Assembly: GCF_016918075.2 (NCBI RefSeq)
Contig: NZ_JAERPS020000001.1
Location: 124,001-188,000, forward strand
Length of the DNA stretch: 64,000 nucleotides
Reading direction: 5' to 3'
From: Rheinheimera maricola
GTDB lineage: Bacteria; Pseudomonadota; Gammaproteobacteria; Enterobacterales; Alteromonadaceae
Shown here: in pieces, positions 49,816 to 59,167 of the stretch
How positions within the stretch are numbered: the first letter of the stretch is position 1
Layout of the letters: every line of letters starts with the position of its first letter
Notes under the pieces: generated by a model
Databases searched by the model: none
Told to the model about the DNA's origin: nothing
What the model saw: only the letters and a program-made list of their open reading frames with translations
Made by a program: the position numbers and the translations under genes

Positions 49816-50840
49816 ATGTCGACGGTAAAACCTTGCGGAGTGGCGCCGACATCCAGCGAGGCGTTATCACCAAAATGTTGCCGCAGCCGATTACGGATAT
49901 TGTTCAGACCGACACCGGCGCCACCGCTGTTTGCTTGCAATTGTGAACCTGGACCATCGTCACTGATGCACAGGTGTAAGCTGTTCTGGTCTCGGTTACC
50001 ACTTATGGTAATAGTTGCCCCCTGCTTGCGGGTTGCTACGGCGTATTTGATCGCGTTTTCTATCAAGGGTTGTAACAGCAGCGCGGGAATGCGCTGGCGC
50101 TTTAGTGTTTCATCAATATTGCACTGTACTTTAAGTTTTTCACCAAACCGGGTTTTCTGCAGTTGCAAATAGGCGTCGATGGCCGACAGTTCATCAGCCA
50201 GTTGTACCAGGCTATCGGGAGATTTACTCAACGAGTAGCGTAAAAAGGTTGCCAATTGCTCCGACATGGTCTCGGCGTCATCATAGCGCTTAGCTTCCAG
50301 CAGCGCGCACACTGAGTTTAGGGCATTAAATGTAAAGTGGGGGTTAAGTTGATGGCTCAATGCCTGTAACTCCAATTGCTGGATTTTCTGGCTTAGATCA
50401 TGAGTCTGTGCCAGCCTCTGTAGCTGCTTTTGGTGCAACAGTACCGAGAGATAGCAAGCTGTCCAGACAAAAAAAGCCAGCACAGAGGTGTCCAGATTAC
50501 CAATTAGCATACGAATGTCGACAATCTCTTTATCCCAAAGCAACTGCCAAAATGCGTTTTCGGCGGGAATATAGAATGCGGCCAACAGAGCAATGCCCAA
50601 CAGCAATTGCATGTTTGAAAAGGCCTGTTGCATTAGGCGCTGATAGCTCCAAATGACCAATGCCGCTGTCAACAGCATCGCAACCAGGTCACTGGCCAGC
50701 ATCATGGGCAGGTAGCTCCAATCGTATGGCTTATCGTACAAAGCACCCGCATGCCACGAGCTAAGCAAGCCCAGGCTGAATATCGCTAACCAGTAGTACA
50801 AATTAAAACGTAACAATGTCCCAAGACTGACGAACTGCAT
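49791..50840 (-). CDS. LytS-type sensor histidine kinase
   Basis: 349 residues. Four predicted membrane helices in the first 140 residues, coiled coil, His_kinase motif HQLNPHFTFNALNSV (His near 165), N box LLLQPLIENAIKYAV, and intact ISDDGPG and GVGLNNIRNRL. No extracytoplasmic sensor domain of size, so the signal is probably sensed in the membrane. First gene of the kinase-kinase-regulator operon. Two short near-mirror palindromes lie upstream (about 50885-50902 and 50957-50974). Confidence 0.93.
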   Translation of the reverse strand: MQFVSLGTLLRFNLYYWLAIFSLGLLSSWHAGALYDKPYDWSYLPMMLASDLVAMLLTAALVIWSYQRLMQQAFSNMQLLLGIALLAAFYIPAENAFWQLLWDKEIVDIRMLIGNLDTSVLAFFVWTACYLSVLLHQKQLQRLAQTHDLSQKIQQLELQALSHQLNPHFTFNALNSVCALLEAKRYDDAETMSEQLATFLRYSLSKSPDSLVQLADELSAIDAYLQLQKTRFGEKLKVQCNIDETLKRQRIPALLLQPLIENAIKYAVATRKQGATITISGNRDQNSLHLCISDDGPGSQLQANSGGAGVGLNNIRNRLRQHFGDNASLDVGATPQGFTVDICLPWHTA

Positions 50841-50993
50841 ATGGCGTCTCGCTGGTTAAGGTGTTTCTCAGTATAAGTGACGCTGGCATTTTTGCCGATT
50901 TAAGCTGGATAACCGGATGAAAATCCGGGGTAAAACAATTAGCAATCTTCATAAAACTGCCATTTTTGGCACTGTCCGATACGGTAAGCTGTC

Positions 50994-52034
50994 ATGCTAG
51001 TGTCATTCACATTAGCCGAGGGTGGCTTGCAAGAGCAGAGTATATTGCCGGAGTTGGCGCAGTTGGAGCAATTAATTGCGGGGGCGCCGGCTGATTTACA
51101 CACAGAGGTGCTGACTTATGTGGGGCATATGTCGCAAAAGTTACCGCTGTATGGCTTATCTTTGGGCAACACCGCCGCTGACAAGCCAGCTGTGTTACTG
51201 GTGGGCGGTGTACATGGTCTGGAACGTATTGGTACCCAGGTGGTGCTGGCGTATTTGCAAACCTTATTGCAGCGGCTGCCGTGGGACCTGTGTTTACAGC
51301 ACACACTTGAAAATTGCTGCATTTATGTTATTCCGCTATTAAACCCGGCAGGTATGGCAAACGGTTGGCGAGCCAATGGCAACAGTGTTGATCTCATGCG
51401 AAATGCGCCGGTAAATTGTACAGAGCAGGCCGCGTGGCTGGTAGGCGGGCAGCGAATAAGTCGAGCCATACCCTGGTATCGCGGACGTACAGATAAAATG
51501 GAAATAGAAAGCCAGGCGTTGGTCGACTTTGTCTGTAGTAACTTGTTTAACCGGCCGTTCTCATTGGTGTTGGACTGCCATTCTGGCTTTGGTAGTACTG
51601 ACCGGCTGTGGTTTCCGTATGCGAAAAGCCGGCGCCAGCCAATTGCCCATCTGGCCGAAATGTATCGCCTGCGGCAACTACTGGCGCAAACCTATCCGTA
51701 TCAAAATTATATTTTTGAGCCTCAGGCCCAACATTATCTATGCCATGGCGACTTATGGGATTATCTGTACGATTTGTCGCTGGCAAGTAACACCAACATG
51801 CTGCCACTGACTCTGGAGATGGGGTCATGGAACTGGGTGCGGAAAAACCCGTTCCAACTGCTGTCCAGCCTGGGCATGTTTCATCCGGTAAAGCCACATC
51901 GAGTCCGGCGAGTGCTGCGCAGCCATTTGATTTTAATTAATTTTTTAATTAATGCCACGATGTCTTACCAAAACTGGCTGCCGCTAAGTCAGCGAGAGCA
52001 ATTACAGGCGGAGGCGCGGCAACTATGGTACTAG
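50994..52034 (+). CDS. M14-type zinc carboxypeptidase
   Basis: 346 residues, no signal peptide. Zinc ligands HGLE in VLLVGGVHGLERIG (near 72) and the later His in LVLDCHSGFGS (near 194); substrate region NPAGMANGWRANGNSVDLMRN; candidate catalytic Glu in PLTLEMGSW (near 279). This is the M14 fold, close to the DUF2817/succinylglutamate-desuccinylase-like branch. Cleaves a C-terminal residue or a related amide; substrate unknown. It overlaps the next gene by 10 bases. Confidence 0.88.
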   Translation: MLVSFTLAEGGLQEQSILPELAQLEQLIAGAPADLHTEVLTYVGHMSQKLPLYGLSLGNTAADKPAVLLVGGVHGLERIGTQVVLAYLQTLLQRLPWDLCLQHTLENCCIYVIPLLNPAGMANGWRANGNSVDLMRNAPVNCTEQAAWLVGGQRISRAIPWYRGRTDKMEIESQALVDFVCSNLFNRPFSLVLDCHSGFGSTDRLWFPYAKSRRQPIAHLAEMYRLRQLLAQTYPYQNYIFEPQAQHYLCHGDLWDYLYDLSLASNTNMLPLTLEMGSWNWVRKNPFQLLSSLGMFHPVKPHRVRRVLRSHLILINFLINATMSYQNWLPLSQREQLQAEARQLWY

Positions 52035-52783
52035 ACAATCGTACGCCATTGCTGTTGCTGCGCGGCTTAGCGCGAGAGCAGAGGCATTGGGGCGAATTCA
52101 GACCGCTGCTGGCAGATACGTTGCCCAACCCGATACTCAGTTTTGATTATGCTGGCAGTGGTCAGCTTTACCAGCAATCATCACCATGCAGTATCAGCGC
52201 ACTGCGTCAGTCAGTACGATCTCAGTTACAGCAAGCGCTGGAATTTAATGGCAAAGTACATCTGGTGGCCTTGTCGCTTGGCGCTATGCTAGCGGCTGAT
52301 TGGGCGGCATCCTTCCCACAGGAGGTGGCGTCAATCACCTTGATTAATAGCAGTGCCAGGCCGTTATCGCCATTTTATCAGCGTTTACGCTGGCAGAGTT
52401 ATCCGGCTTTGATGCGCGGTATTTTTGCCGACACAGCCAAGCGAGAGCAGGTTATTCTACAGCTCACCAGCGCCCGGCCAGCAGAGCATGTAACGGCAGT
52501 AGCAAACTGGCAATTGTGGCAGCAGCAACGGCCGGTAAGCCGATTAAACACACTGCGACAATTATGGGCTGCCAAGCGTTTTCGGGTGCCAGCAGCGCCG
52601 CAATGCCCAACATTGCTGCTCAGCAGCCTGGCGGACCGGCTGGTTAGCCCAACGTGCAGCGCCCGCTTGGCAGACTACTGGCAGGTTAAACATCTACAGC
52701 ACCCATGGGCCGGGCATGATCTGCCGTTAGATGATGCAAATTGGACGGTGACGCAGATAGCGGCTTTTATCCGTCAAGTTTAG
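52025..52783 (+). CDS. Alpha/beta hydrolase
   Basis: 252 residues. Nucleophile elbow ALSLGAML (Ser near 89), acid region LLLSSLADRLVSP, and the C-terminal His in WAGHDLPLDD, so the catalytic triad seems complete. The oxyanion part LLLRGLAREQRHWGEF takes the place of HGxxG. Overlaps the M14 peptidase gene, suggesting joint action on one substrate, possibly an amide or ester peptide. The substrate is not recognisable. Confidence 0.85.
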   Translation: MVLDNRTPLLLLRGLAREQRHWGEFRPLLADTLPNPILSFDYAGSGQLYQQSSPCSISALRQSVRSQLQQALEFNGKVHLVALSLGAMLAADWAASFPQEVASITLINSSARPLSPFYQRLRWQSYPALMRGIFADTAKREQVILQLTSARPAEHVTAVANWQLWQQQRPVSRLNTLRQLWAAKRFRVPAAPQCPTLLLSSLADRLVSPTCSARLADYWQVKHLQHPWAGHDLPLDDANWTVTQIAAFIRQV

Positions 52784-52791
52784 CTTGGCTT

Positions 52792-53004
52792 TTACAATAA
52801 ACGCATTTGCAGCTTTTCGCCGCCAATTTCAATAATATCGCCGGCGTTAATTTGCCGGCGTTTGCGCGTTTCCACTTCGCCGTTCACTTTCACCAAGCCG
52901 CCGTCTATCGCCGCTTTAGCTTCGCCGCCACTGCTAAGCAGACCTTCAAATTTCAGTATTTTATACAGTTCTACCGCCGGTTTACTCAGTATTACATCAC
53001 GCAT
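52792..53004 (-). CDS. ybcJ: YbcJ-like S4-domain RNA-binding protein
   Basis: 70 residues, an S4 domain: LYKILKFEGLLSSGGEAKAAIDGGLVKVNGEVETRK. Same size as E. coli YbcJ. Likely binds structured RNA; role unknown. Followed 17 bp upstream on the same strand by the DTW gene, so both RNA-related genes may be co-transcribed. Confidence 0.9.
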   Translation of the reverse strand: MRDVILSKPAVELYKILKFEGLLSSGGEAKAAIDGGLVKVNGEVETRKRRQINAGDIIEIGGEKLQMRLL

Positions 53005-53021
53005 GTCAGATCCTTGGCAGA

Positions 53022-53720
53022 TTACTCTGCTGATTCAGTAAAATTAAGGTGGGGTTTGCCGACAATATAAGCACGGCGAAATAGTGCAAAGTATTCGGCC
53101 AACGCGGCTGCGGCGGCGCTGTCATTCGCAAGTTGCAGTACTTCAACCGCTACTTCGGCGGTACACAGCTGATGCAGGTGTGCCGCTTCGCGCAGTTGAT
53201 AACGTGAGCCTTGTTCTGGTTGAATACCCAGCACCGGCAAGTTGGCCAGATAAGCGCTTTTGAACATTTTTTTCGCTTCGCGCCAGGTGCCGTCCAGCAT
53301 AATAAACAACGGTATTTTCTTGTCTTGCACTGCACTAAGTTCAAGCGGGCTGCTAATACAACGCTCAGCTTGCGCATATTGCTGCGGAAATACCACTATC
53401 GGTGCATAGCGTGCATCGTTAAGCAGCGCCAGCATGGCAGCATCGGGTTGGGTTCTGTCCCAGACAAAGGCGTGGTTATCTGCAATGACATCGGCAATAA
53501 TCCGGCCGGTATTACTGGGTTTATAGCACTCGCCGGTGTACATAATAAAGCAAAAAGCACTGTTACTAATGACACTCGGCCTGGCAGCACAAATACACTC
53601 AGCCGCCGGCAATAAGCAGTGCTCACAGCGTTTAACTTTACTGCCGCGGGCGTTAAACACCCGGGTGGCTTTGGCTAATTCGCGCTGGCGCAACGTAAGT
53701 ACAGAGTTTAAATGCAGCAC
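53022..53720 (-). CDS. DTW-domain tRNA-uridine aminocarboxypropyltransferase
   Basis: 232 residues from GTG 53720 (start not certain). Zinc-type cluster CEHCLLPAAECICA near 36 and the DTW-type motif LDGTWREAKKMF near 150. The family (TapT/TuaA in E. coli) uses SAM to add an aminocarboxypropyl group to uridine, making acp3U in the tRNA variable loop. YfiP/TapT and the second E. coli DTW protein are both possible matches; I cannot separate them by eye. Confidence 0.85.
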   Translation of the reverse strand: MLHLNSVLTLRQRELAKATRVFNARGSKVKRCEHCLLPAAECICAARPSVISNSAFCFIMYTGECYKPSNTGRIIADVIADNHAFVWDRTQPDAAMLALLNDARYAPIVVFPQQYAQAERCISSPLELSAVQDKKIPLFIMLDGTWREAKKMFKSAYLANLPVLGIQPEQGSRYQLREAAHLHQLCTAEVAVEVLQLANDSAAAAALAEYFALFRRAYIVGKPHLNFTESAE

Positions 53721-53791
53721 TGGCGACCCGTATTAATGAATGGGTCGCCATTTTAGCCGGTTTTTAAAAGACCGCAATCCGACAGTTGTTA

Positions 53792-54523
53792 TTAGTTGAT
53801 TGGTTTTTGTAACAACAATACAAAACGGTCTGTTTTCCCACGAATGCTCTCATCAAATACCGATTTACTGTAGTCGTCATCTGGGTTTTGCAGTACATCA
53901 CTCACCATTATCAGGTTGAAACCAAACTGCTGTAGTTCTTGCTGCACATAGTTAGCCTCTATGCGATGTAGCTCCTGTGATGCATCGATACCGCTTCCTG
54001 CACTGGCATTATGATCAACTACCAGCATCCTCCCGCCTGGCGTTAGCGCAGCGTATATCTGTGCCATCAGTTGCTGCGGGTTTATTTTCCAGCCTTCAGC
54101 CACATGATACATGTCGTGATAGCCCATAATAAAATACACTGCATCCAAGCTGTTTGGGCTAATACCTAAGTCTTCCAGTTCTGCTTCCAACCGCATAACA
54201 TTTGGCAAACGGCCTTGTGCAAGCCTTTGTTGCAATTGTTTGTCCACATAAGGCAAGTAGGCTTTATTGTTATGCAGGTACACTTTACCTGAAGAGCCAA
54301 CCTGTTGTGACAACAACTCGCTGAAGTAACCATTGCCACCAAGCAAATCCAGCACCACGTTGCCTGGCTGCAGCGGTAATAATTTAGCCATACTGCAAGG
54401 CAAGCTTACGGTGTCGCGCTTTTTGTCCGCCAGGCTTCTATTGGCTGCATCTAGTGCAAGTTCGCAAGCTGCTAGTGGCAAGTGGCATAAAGCCAACATT
54501 AGCGTGCTGATGATTAAACGCAT
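53792..54523 (-). CDS. Lipoprotein with a class I SAM-methyltransferase fold
   Basis: 243 residues from ATG 54523 (AAGGA eight bases upstream); an in-frame ATG 20 codons earlier would bury the signal peptide. Signal peptide with lipobox LAAC (Cys20). The rest is a Rossmann methyltransferase: NVVLDLLGGNGYFSELLSQQVG (motif I), then LDAVYFIMGYHDMYH and LTPGGRMLVVDHNA. Exported members of this predicted methyltransferase group are known, but their activity outside the cytoplasm, where SAM is scarce, is unexplained. Confidence 0.85.
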   Translation of the reverse strand: MRLIISTLMLALCHLPLAACELALDAANRSLADKKRDTVSLPCSMAKLLPLQPGNVVLDLLGGNGYFSELLSQQVGSSGKVYLHNNKAYLPYVDKQLQQRLAQGRLPNVMRLEAELEDLGISPNSLDAVYFIMGYHDMYHVAEGWKINPQQLMAQIYAALTPGGRMLVVDHNASAGSGIDASQELHRIEANYVQQELQQFGFNLIMVSDVLQNPDDDYSKSVFDESIRGKTDRFVLLLQKPIN

Positions 54524-54690
54524 GCCGAGTTTCCTTGTTTTCAAAATGAATAATTGCTTTGGTTTCAGATCAGTAAAATGCAATTACAGCATAGCCATTT
54601 CCAGGGCGGTTTGCATTTGGTGCAAGCGGATGCTTTTTGGGGCTGGGCAAGTGATTCTGTTACACTGCTAGCAATTATTTAGGAGTCTTT

Positions 54691-55602
54691 ATGTCAATTG
54701 CGGTTAAGGCATCAGAAATCACTCTGCCGGCAACTAATCAGGGCTGGCCGACGGTATTCTCCTATTTATGTGCGCATTTTCATCGTATTACTCCAGAGAT
54801 TTGGCAAGCACGAATTAAAGCTGGCAAAGTTCACTGGTTTAACGGTGAGACCATTACCGAAATTACGCCTTTTCAGCCCAGTAAGCGGCTGTGTTACTAC
54901 CGTGAAGTTGAGGCAGAACCGGTGATTCCCTTCGCCCATAAGATCCTGTATCAGGATCTGCATATTTTGGTGGCGGATAAACCGCATTTTTTACCGGTAA
55001 CACCGGGCGGTGAATACGTTAATGAGTGCTTGTTAGCAAGATTACAGCGTGAAACCGGCATAGCCGATATAGTGCCGGTACATCGTTTAGACCGTGATAC
55101 TGCGGGCCTGGTATTGTTTTCTGTTAACCCGTTAAGCCGGGCGGCGTATTATCAGTTGTTTAGTGGGGGCCTTGTTGAAAAGCAGTATCAGGCGGTGGCA
55201 CACTTAACGGCTGCTGTTAGCATTGCTGCCTTGCCATTGTGTTGGCATATTGCAAATCGCATTGAGAAAAGTACACCAGGCTTTATCAATGCGATAGTAC
55301 CCGGTGCGGTAAATGCTATTTCAGATATCAGCCTGATAGCCAAAACTGCTGAACTTGGGTTATTCAAACTAACTCCGCATACCGGTAAGACCCATCAGCT
55401 AAGGCTACATATGCTTAGCCTTGGTATGCCAATTTTGCATGACAGCTATTACCCACAGTTACTGCCCAAGCAAGCGCCGCAATTTGATAAACCACTACAG
55501 TTACTGGCTAAGACGCTATCCTTTATCGATCCGGTTAGCGCAACGGCGCATTCGTTTATTAGTCAACAACAACTGCAAGTGGCACATCAGGTTTCGGGTT
55601 AA
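54691..55602 (+). CDS. RluA-family pseudouridine synthase
   Basis: 303 residues. Catalytic Asp in VHRLDRDTAGLVLFS near 130, then KTHQLRLHML (arginine-containing RluA motif), no clear N-terminal S4 domain. Isomerises uridine in rRNA or tRNA. Its C-terminus overlaps the convergent gene by 44 bases. The exact site (RluA, TruC or other) cannot be assigned by eye. Confidence 0.9.
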   Translation: MSIAVKASEITLPATNQGWPTVFSYLCAHFHRITPEIWQARIKAGKVHWFNGETITEITPFQPSKRLCYYREVEAEPVIPFAHKILYQDLHILVADKPHFLPVTPGGEYVNECLLARLQRETGIADIVPVHRLDRDTAGLVLFSVNPLSRAAYYQLFSGGLVEKQYQAVAHLTAAVSIAALPLCWHIANRIEKSTPGFINAIVPGAVNAISDISLIAKTAELGLFKLTPHTGKTHQLRLHMLSLGMPILHDSYYPQLLPKQAPQFDKPLQLLAKTLSFIDPVSATAHSFISQQQLQVAHQVSG

Positions 55603-56467
55603 GTATTTTCCAATCACGCACCGCAGGATGGAAAAAGCCCGCCTGCGTGTACGCTCGGTCAATTACGCCTTGCTCGCGTAACAGCGTTAAACCCGCCTGA
55701 AGTGCATTGAAAACCCGCTCACCGTCAGGATGCAGGCGTGACACCGCAACATGGCGGCTATCATCAAGCATTATTTTTACACCCGGCACTGCAACGAGCT
55801 GATACTCATCGCTGCTAATGGTGAAAGGCAGTCGTGGTAAAAATGGTGACAGCATTACATCAACCCATTGCTTACTTACCAGCTTAGCCTGCGATGGCCA
55901 TGAATGTTCATCGAGTAAGGATGCCGGGCCAATTTGTTGCCAGGTATACCAGTCGGCATGCCAGTTTTTGCTCGATACCGCAGTGAGCTTTTTTAACTGT
56001 TGCAATTCAGTCACCGCAAGTGCCCGTGTATTGTGTGGCGAGGTATATAGACCTGCCAGGTATTCGCCGCGGCGGATTAGTGGCTGGCTAATATAGAGTT
56101 GTTGTTGCAGGCTACTCAACTCAGAGCGCCAAAAGGTGTCCAAGCCAATTAATAACATACCGCTGCTTATTGAACGCAAGTTACGGGCATCGTAATTGCC
56201 CGGCTCATATCGGACTTGCAATTTAATGCCGCCCAGTGCCACAGCTTGTTGGATCAGAATAAAATCGACGACATCCCGTCTGGCATGGTTGGTACTAAAA
56301 TCGGTAACAGTTAAGGCGTCGCGGCCATTTAAAAAACGCCGGGCGTCTTCGAAAACGTCTTTATCTACCGTGATAACCGTTTTTAGTGTTTCGGCTTCAA
56401 CAGTAATAAATACCAAGATTAACAAAAGAAACTTGCCCATTGCCGTCGGTCTTAAAGTGCTATGCAT
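55559..56467 (-). CDS. Periplasmic solute-binding-type protein
   Basis: 302 residues. Signal peptide (MGKFLLLILVFITVEA; ATG at 56440 may be the true start, nine codons into the longer frame). The rest has the look of the SBP_bac_3 domain family (YEPGNYDARNLRSISSGMLLIG, then AVSRLHPDGERVFNAL), common as free-standing proteins in Alteromonadales without an adjacent permease. Ligand unknown. Ends inside the convergent pseudouridine synthase gene. It is followed by a chemotaxis receptor on the other side of its start, which might share the signal. Confidence 0.75.
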   Translation of the reverse strand: MHSTLRPTAMGKFLLLILVFITVEAETLKTVITVDKDVFEDARRFLNGRDALTVTDFSTNHARRDVVDFILIQQAVALGGIKLQVRYEPGNYDARNLRSISSGMLLIGLDTFWRSELSSLQQQLYISQPLIRRGEYLAGLYTSPHNTRALAVTELQQLKKLTAVSSKNWHADWYTWQQIGPASLLDEHSWPSQAKLVSKQWVDVMLSPFLPRLPFTISSDEYQLVAVPGVKIMLDDSRHVAVSRLHPDGERVFNALQAGLTLLREQGVIDRAYTQAGFFHPAVRDWKILNPKPDVPLAVVVD

Positions 56468-56623
56468 TCAGTTTAGACAAAGTTTTGCATTGCTTATACT
56501 TTTCATGCAATGCGCAAAATTTAACAAGCGTGGGCAACAACTGCATAAAACTCAACTATGCTACCTACACCATGCGCCATTAAGCACAGTTAACTTCAAC
56601 GCTATTTTAAGTAGAGAATAGTT

Positions 56624-58264
56624 ATGACCAACCTGAAAAATTTGTCTGTTAAATTACAAATTGCTTTACCCATCGTTTTATTAGCTGTTTTGATTGCCAT
56701 TGTCGGTATCAAAAGCCTGACGACGGTCAATGGCGTTGTTACACAAACTGATATTGCTATCAATAGCTTAACTCCAGCAACCACGGCGGTATTAAATGCT
56801 GATCGGGATTTGTATCAGGCAGAGCTTGCGATGCGGGAATATGTGTTATTGAGCGCTGAGGGGCGTCAGGTAGGTAGTGCCCAGCAAGATTTTGATGAGA
56901 ATGTGAAACAAGCCTTGGAGCGCATGACAAAGGCGGCGACTTTAGTGCGTCAACATGACGTCAGTGTGATGGCGGAAGCCGAATTTACCAAAGTATTTGA
57001 TAACTGGCTTAACCTGGCCCGGCAAGCAATGGAATATGCGCAGCAAGGCAATGCACAGCAAGCCCGTTTATTAATTGAAGGCAGTGAAAGTGCTGCATTC
57101 TCAACATTACGAGATGAATACAATGGGTTGGGTGAGCGCATTGATGCGCGTGCTATTGTATTGGGTAAGGAGTTATCAGCTTATGTCAGCCAGCAAAAAT
57201 CATTGACAGTGCTATTGATGCTGATCGCAGTGATTATTGCTATTGTTACCGTGATCTTTAGTCCAGGGTTAATTGTTAAACCATTAGCGCAGTTGAAAAA
57301 TATGGTTAGCGAGTTGGCCAGTGTCGGTGGTGATCTGACTCGACGCCTGCCAGTAAGTGGTAGTAATGAAATTGGTGATGTTGCTGTTAAAACCAACGAA
57401 TTTATCTCAACACTGCAGAAGATGATGAGTCAGGTGCAGCTACAACTGATTGAACTTGAGCAGGCTGCAACCAATATTGCCGGTAAAACCGGACAAACCA
57501 GCAGTAAAGCCGGTGAGCAAACGATGCATATTGAACAGGTGCTAACGGCTATTCATCAAATGCAGCATGCGGTGCAAGAAATTGCCGGTAATGCAGCATT
57601 AACCAGTGGTGCTACTGAAGATGCCAATAAAGCAGCAAACAGTTCTGGCAAGGTTATCCGTCAGTCGATGCAGGAAATTGGTATGCTGGCGCGTGATATT
57701 GATCTGGTAGTGCACGCTATTGGTAACCTGGAAACGGAAAGCCGTAATATCGTTTCGGTACTAGAGGTGATTGGCGGTATTGCCGATCAAACCAATTTGC
57801 TGGCACTCAATGCTGCAATTGAAGCTGCTCGGGCAGGTGATGCCGGTCGGGGCTTTGCAGTGGTGGCAGATGAGGTACGTACACTGGCGTCGCGCACGCA
57901 GCAATCCACCAAAGATATTCATGACATGATTATCCGGCTGCAAAACGGCGTTAGCAGCGCCGTTACCGCGATGAGAAATGCAAAAAATCAAGTCGACGAA
58001 ACTGAAAAAAATTCAGAATCAGCCAGTCAGTACCTTGACCATATTATGTCGGGCATCACCAACATTAATGATATGGCGATGCAAATTGCTGCCGCAACGG
58101 AGCAACAGTCAACGGTTGCTGAGCACGTTAACCAAACCGTAAATGGTATTAGTCAAAACGCGAATGAATTATCTGACTTGGCGCACGATACCGGCAGCGA
58201 TGGCAATCGCGTAAGGCAGTTAGTACAAGCTGTCAGTGCTCAGGTTGGCCGGTTTAAGGTGTAG
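56624..58264 (+). CDS. Methyl-accepting chemotaxis protein
   Basis: 546 residues. TM1 (about 12-32), a helical periplasmic sensor (about 35-190), TM2 (about 194-214), HAMP (about 215-268), and the signalling domain with hairpin tip [37 protein letters not shown], here split as [18 protein letters not shown] and [12 protein letters not shown]. No C-terminal CheR-binding pentapeptide. Forms arrays with CheW/CheA encoded elsewhere. Its end overlaps yaiI (opposite strand) by 11 bases. Confidence 0.94.
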   Translation: MTNLKNLSVKLQIALPIVLLAVLIAIVGIKSLTTVNGVVTQTDIAINSLTPATTAVLNADRDLYQAELAMREYVLLSAEGRQVGSAQQDFDENVKQALERMTKAATLVRQHDVSVMAEAEFTKVFDNWLNLARQAMEYAQQGNAQQARLLIEGSESAAFSTLRDEYNGLGERIDARAIVLGKELSAYVSQQKSLTVLLMLIAVIIAIVTVIFSPGLIVKPLAQLKNMVSELASVGGDLTRRLPVSGSNEIGDVAVKTNEFISTLQKMMSQVQLQLIELEQAATNIAGKTGQTSSKAGEQTMHIEQVLTAIHQMQHAVQEIAGNAALTSGATEDANKAANSSGKVIRQSMQEIGMLARDIDLVVHAIGNLETESRNIVSVLEVIGGIADQTNLLALNAAIEAARAGDAGRGFAVVADEVRTLASRTQQSTKDIHDMIIRLQNGVSSAVTAMRNAKNQVDETEKNSESASQYLDHIMSGITNINDMAMQIAAATEQQSTVAEHVNQTVNGISQNANELSDLAHDTGSDGNRVRQLVQAVSAQVGRFKV

Positions 58265-58706
58265 CATAGCGCTGCAAAAAACGATCTAATTGATTAGCAA
58301 ATGCCTGACGGTCACTCTGATTTAGTGGCGGCGGGCCGCCAGTATGCACGCCGCTGCTGCGCATAGTGTCCATAAAATCGCGCATGGTTAGTTTTTGTTT
58401 TATGGTATCGGTACTGTACAGCTCACCACGCGGGTTTAGCGCATGGCCGCCTTTGGCCAGTATATCGGCTGCCAGCGGAATATCGGCGGTGATCACTAAA
58501 TCGCCGGCTTCACAACGGCGCTCTATTTCGTTATCGGCTTCATCAAATCCGCTGGATACGGTAATGGCGGAAATGAATGCTGATGGCGGTATCCGCAGCA
58601 TTTGATTGGCTACCAGCACCATGTGGATTTGTTTACGCTCGACGGCGCGGTACAGAATATCTTTTATCACTGTTGGACACGCATCTGCGTCTACCCAGAT
58701 TTTCAT
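58254..58706 (-). CDS. yaiI: YaiI/YqxD family protein (UPF0178)
   Basis: 150 residues. [20 protein letters not shown] at the start, a [29 protein letters not shown] centre (split here as [12 protein letters not shown] and [11 protein letters not shown]), and [18 protein letters not shown] at the end are the UPF0178 signatures. PIN-like fold; function unknown. GAGG eight bases before ATG lies only a few bases after the stop of the truncated sensor upstream. Confidence 0.92.
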   Translation of the reverse strand: MKIWVDADACPTVIKDILYRAVERKQIHMVLVANQMLRIPPSAFISAITVSSGFDEADNEIERRCEAGDLVITADIPLAADILAKGGHALNPRGELYSTDTIKQKLTMRDFMDTMRSSGVHTGGPPPLNQSDRQAFANQLDRFLQRYATP

Positions 58707-58719
58707 ACTGCCTCAGTTG

Positions 58720-59091
58720 TCAGGTTTTGTGTGTGACCGGAAACGGTTCGGTAATCACCCAGATATTGCCATCCGGTCGCAGCAACATATCGATGACGAA
58801 GTTTCCCGCCAGACTGTTTTTTGAGTTGGTTTGCTGGGTATAGCGACGAAAACGGTAGCCATCATAACGTAGCAGGCCGGCAGGGGTACCAATCCAGATA
58901 AAGCCTTGTTGATCTTGCAATAAGCGCGTCACAACGTTGTCGGGGATCTGCTCTTCATCACCAATTGGCTGAAATAAACCGGTTTCAGGTGGAAACGGCA
59001 CTGCCGCTACAGCTGGGTAGAGTAATAACATTATTACTGTTACAAGCAGCTGACGTGCAGAAATACGTATTAGCTGGCTAAGTTGTGGCAT
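58720..59091 (-). pseudogene. Truncated propeller-type sensor (N-terminal remnant)
   Basis: 123 residues: signal peptide (about 10-30, LLVTVIMLLLYPAVAA) followed by the first two propeller repeats, DNVVTRLLQDQQGFIWIGTPAGLLRYDGY and VIDMLLRPDGNIWV (each quoted in part), then nine unrelated residues and a stop. Full proteins of this type run to about 1000 residues with kinase or GGDEF output. Everything after the second repeat is missing, and yaiI begins 14 bases past the stop. I infer a deletion remnant. Compare the complete sensor at the left edge. Confidence 0.85.
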
Positions 59092-59167
59092 ATAACGGCT
59101 GCCTCACTGATGGTTTAATTAACTTAGCCAAGGCGACATACTAAAGCAATGTTTTTCCGGTGAATAA

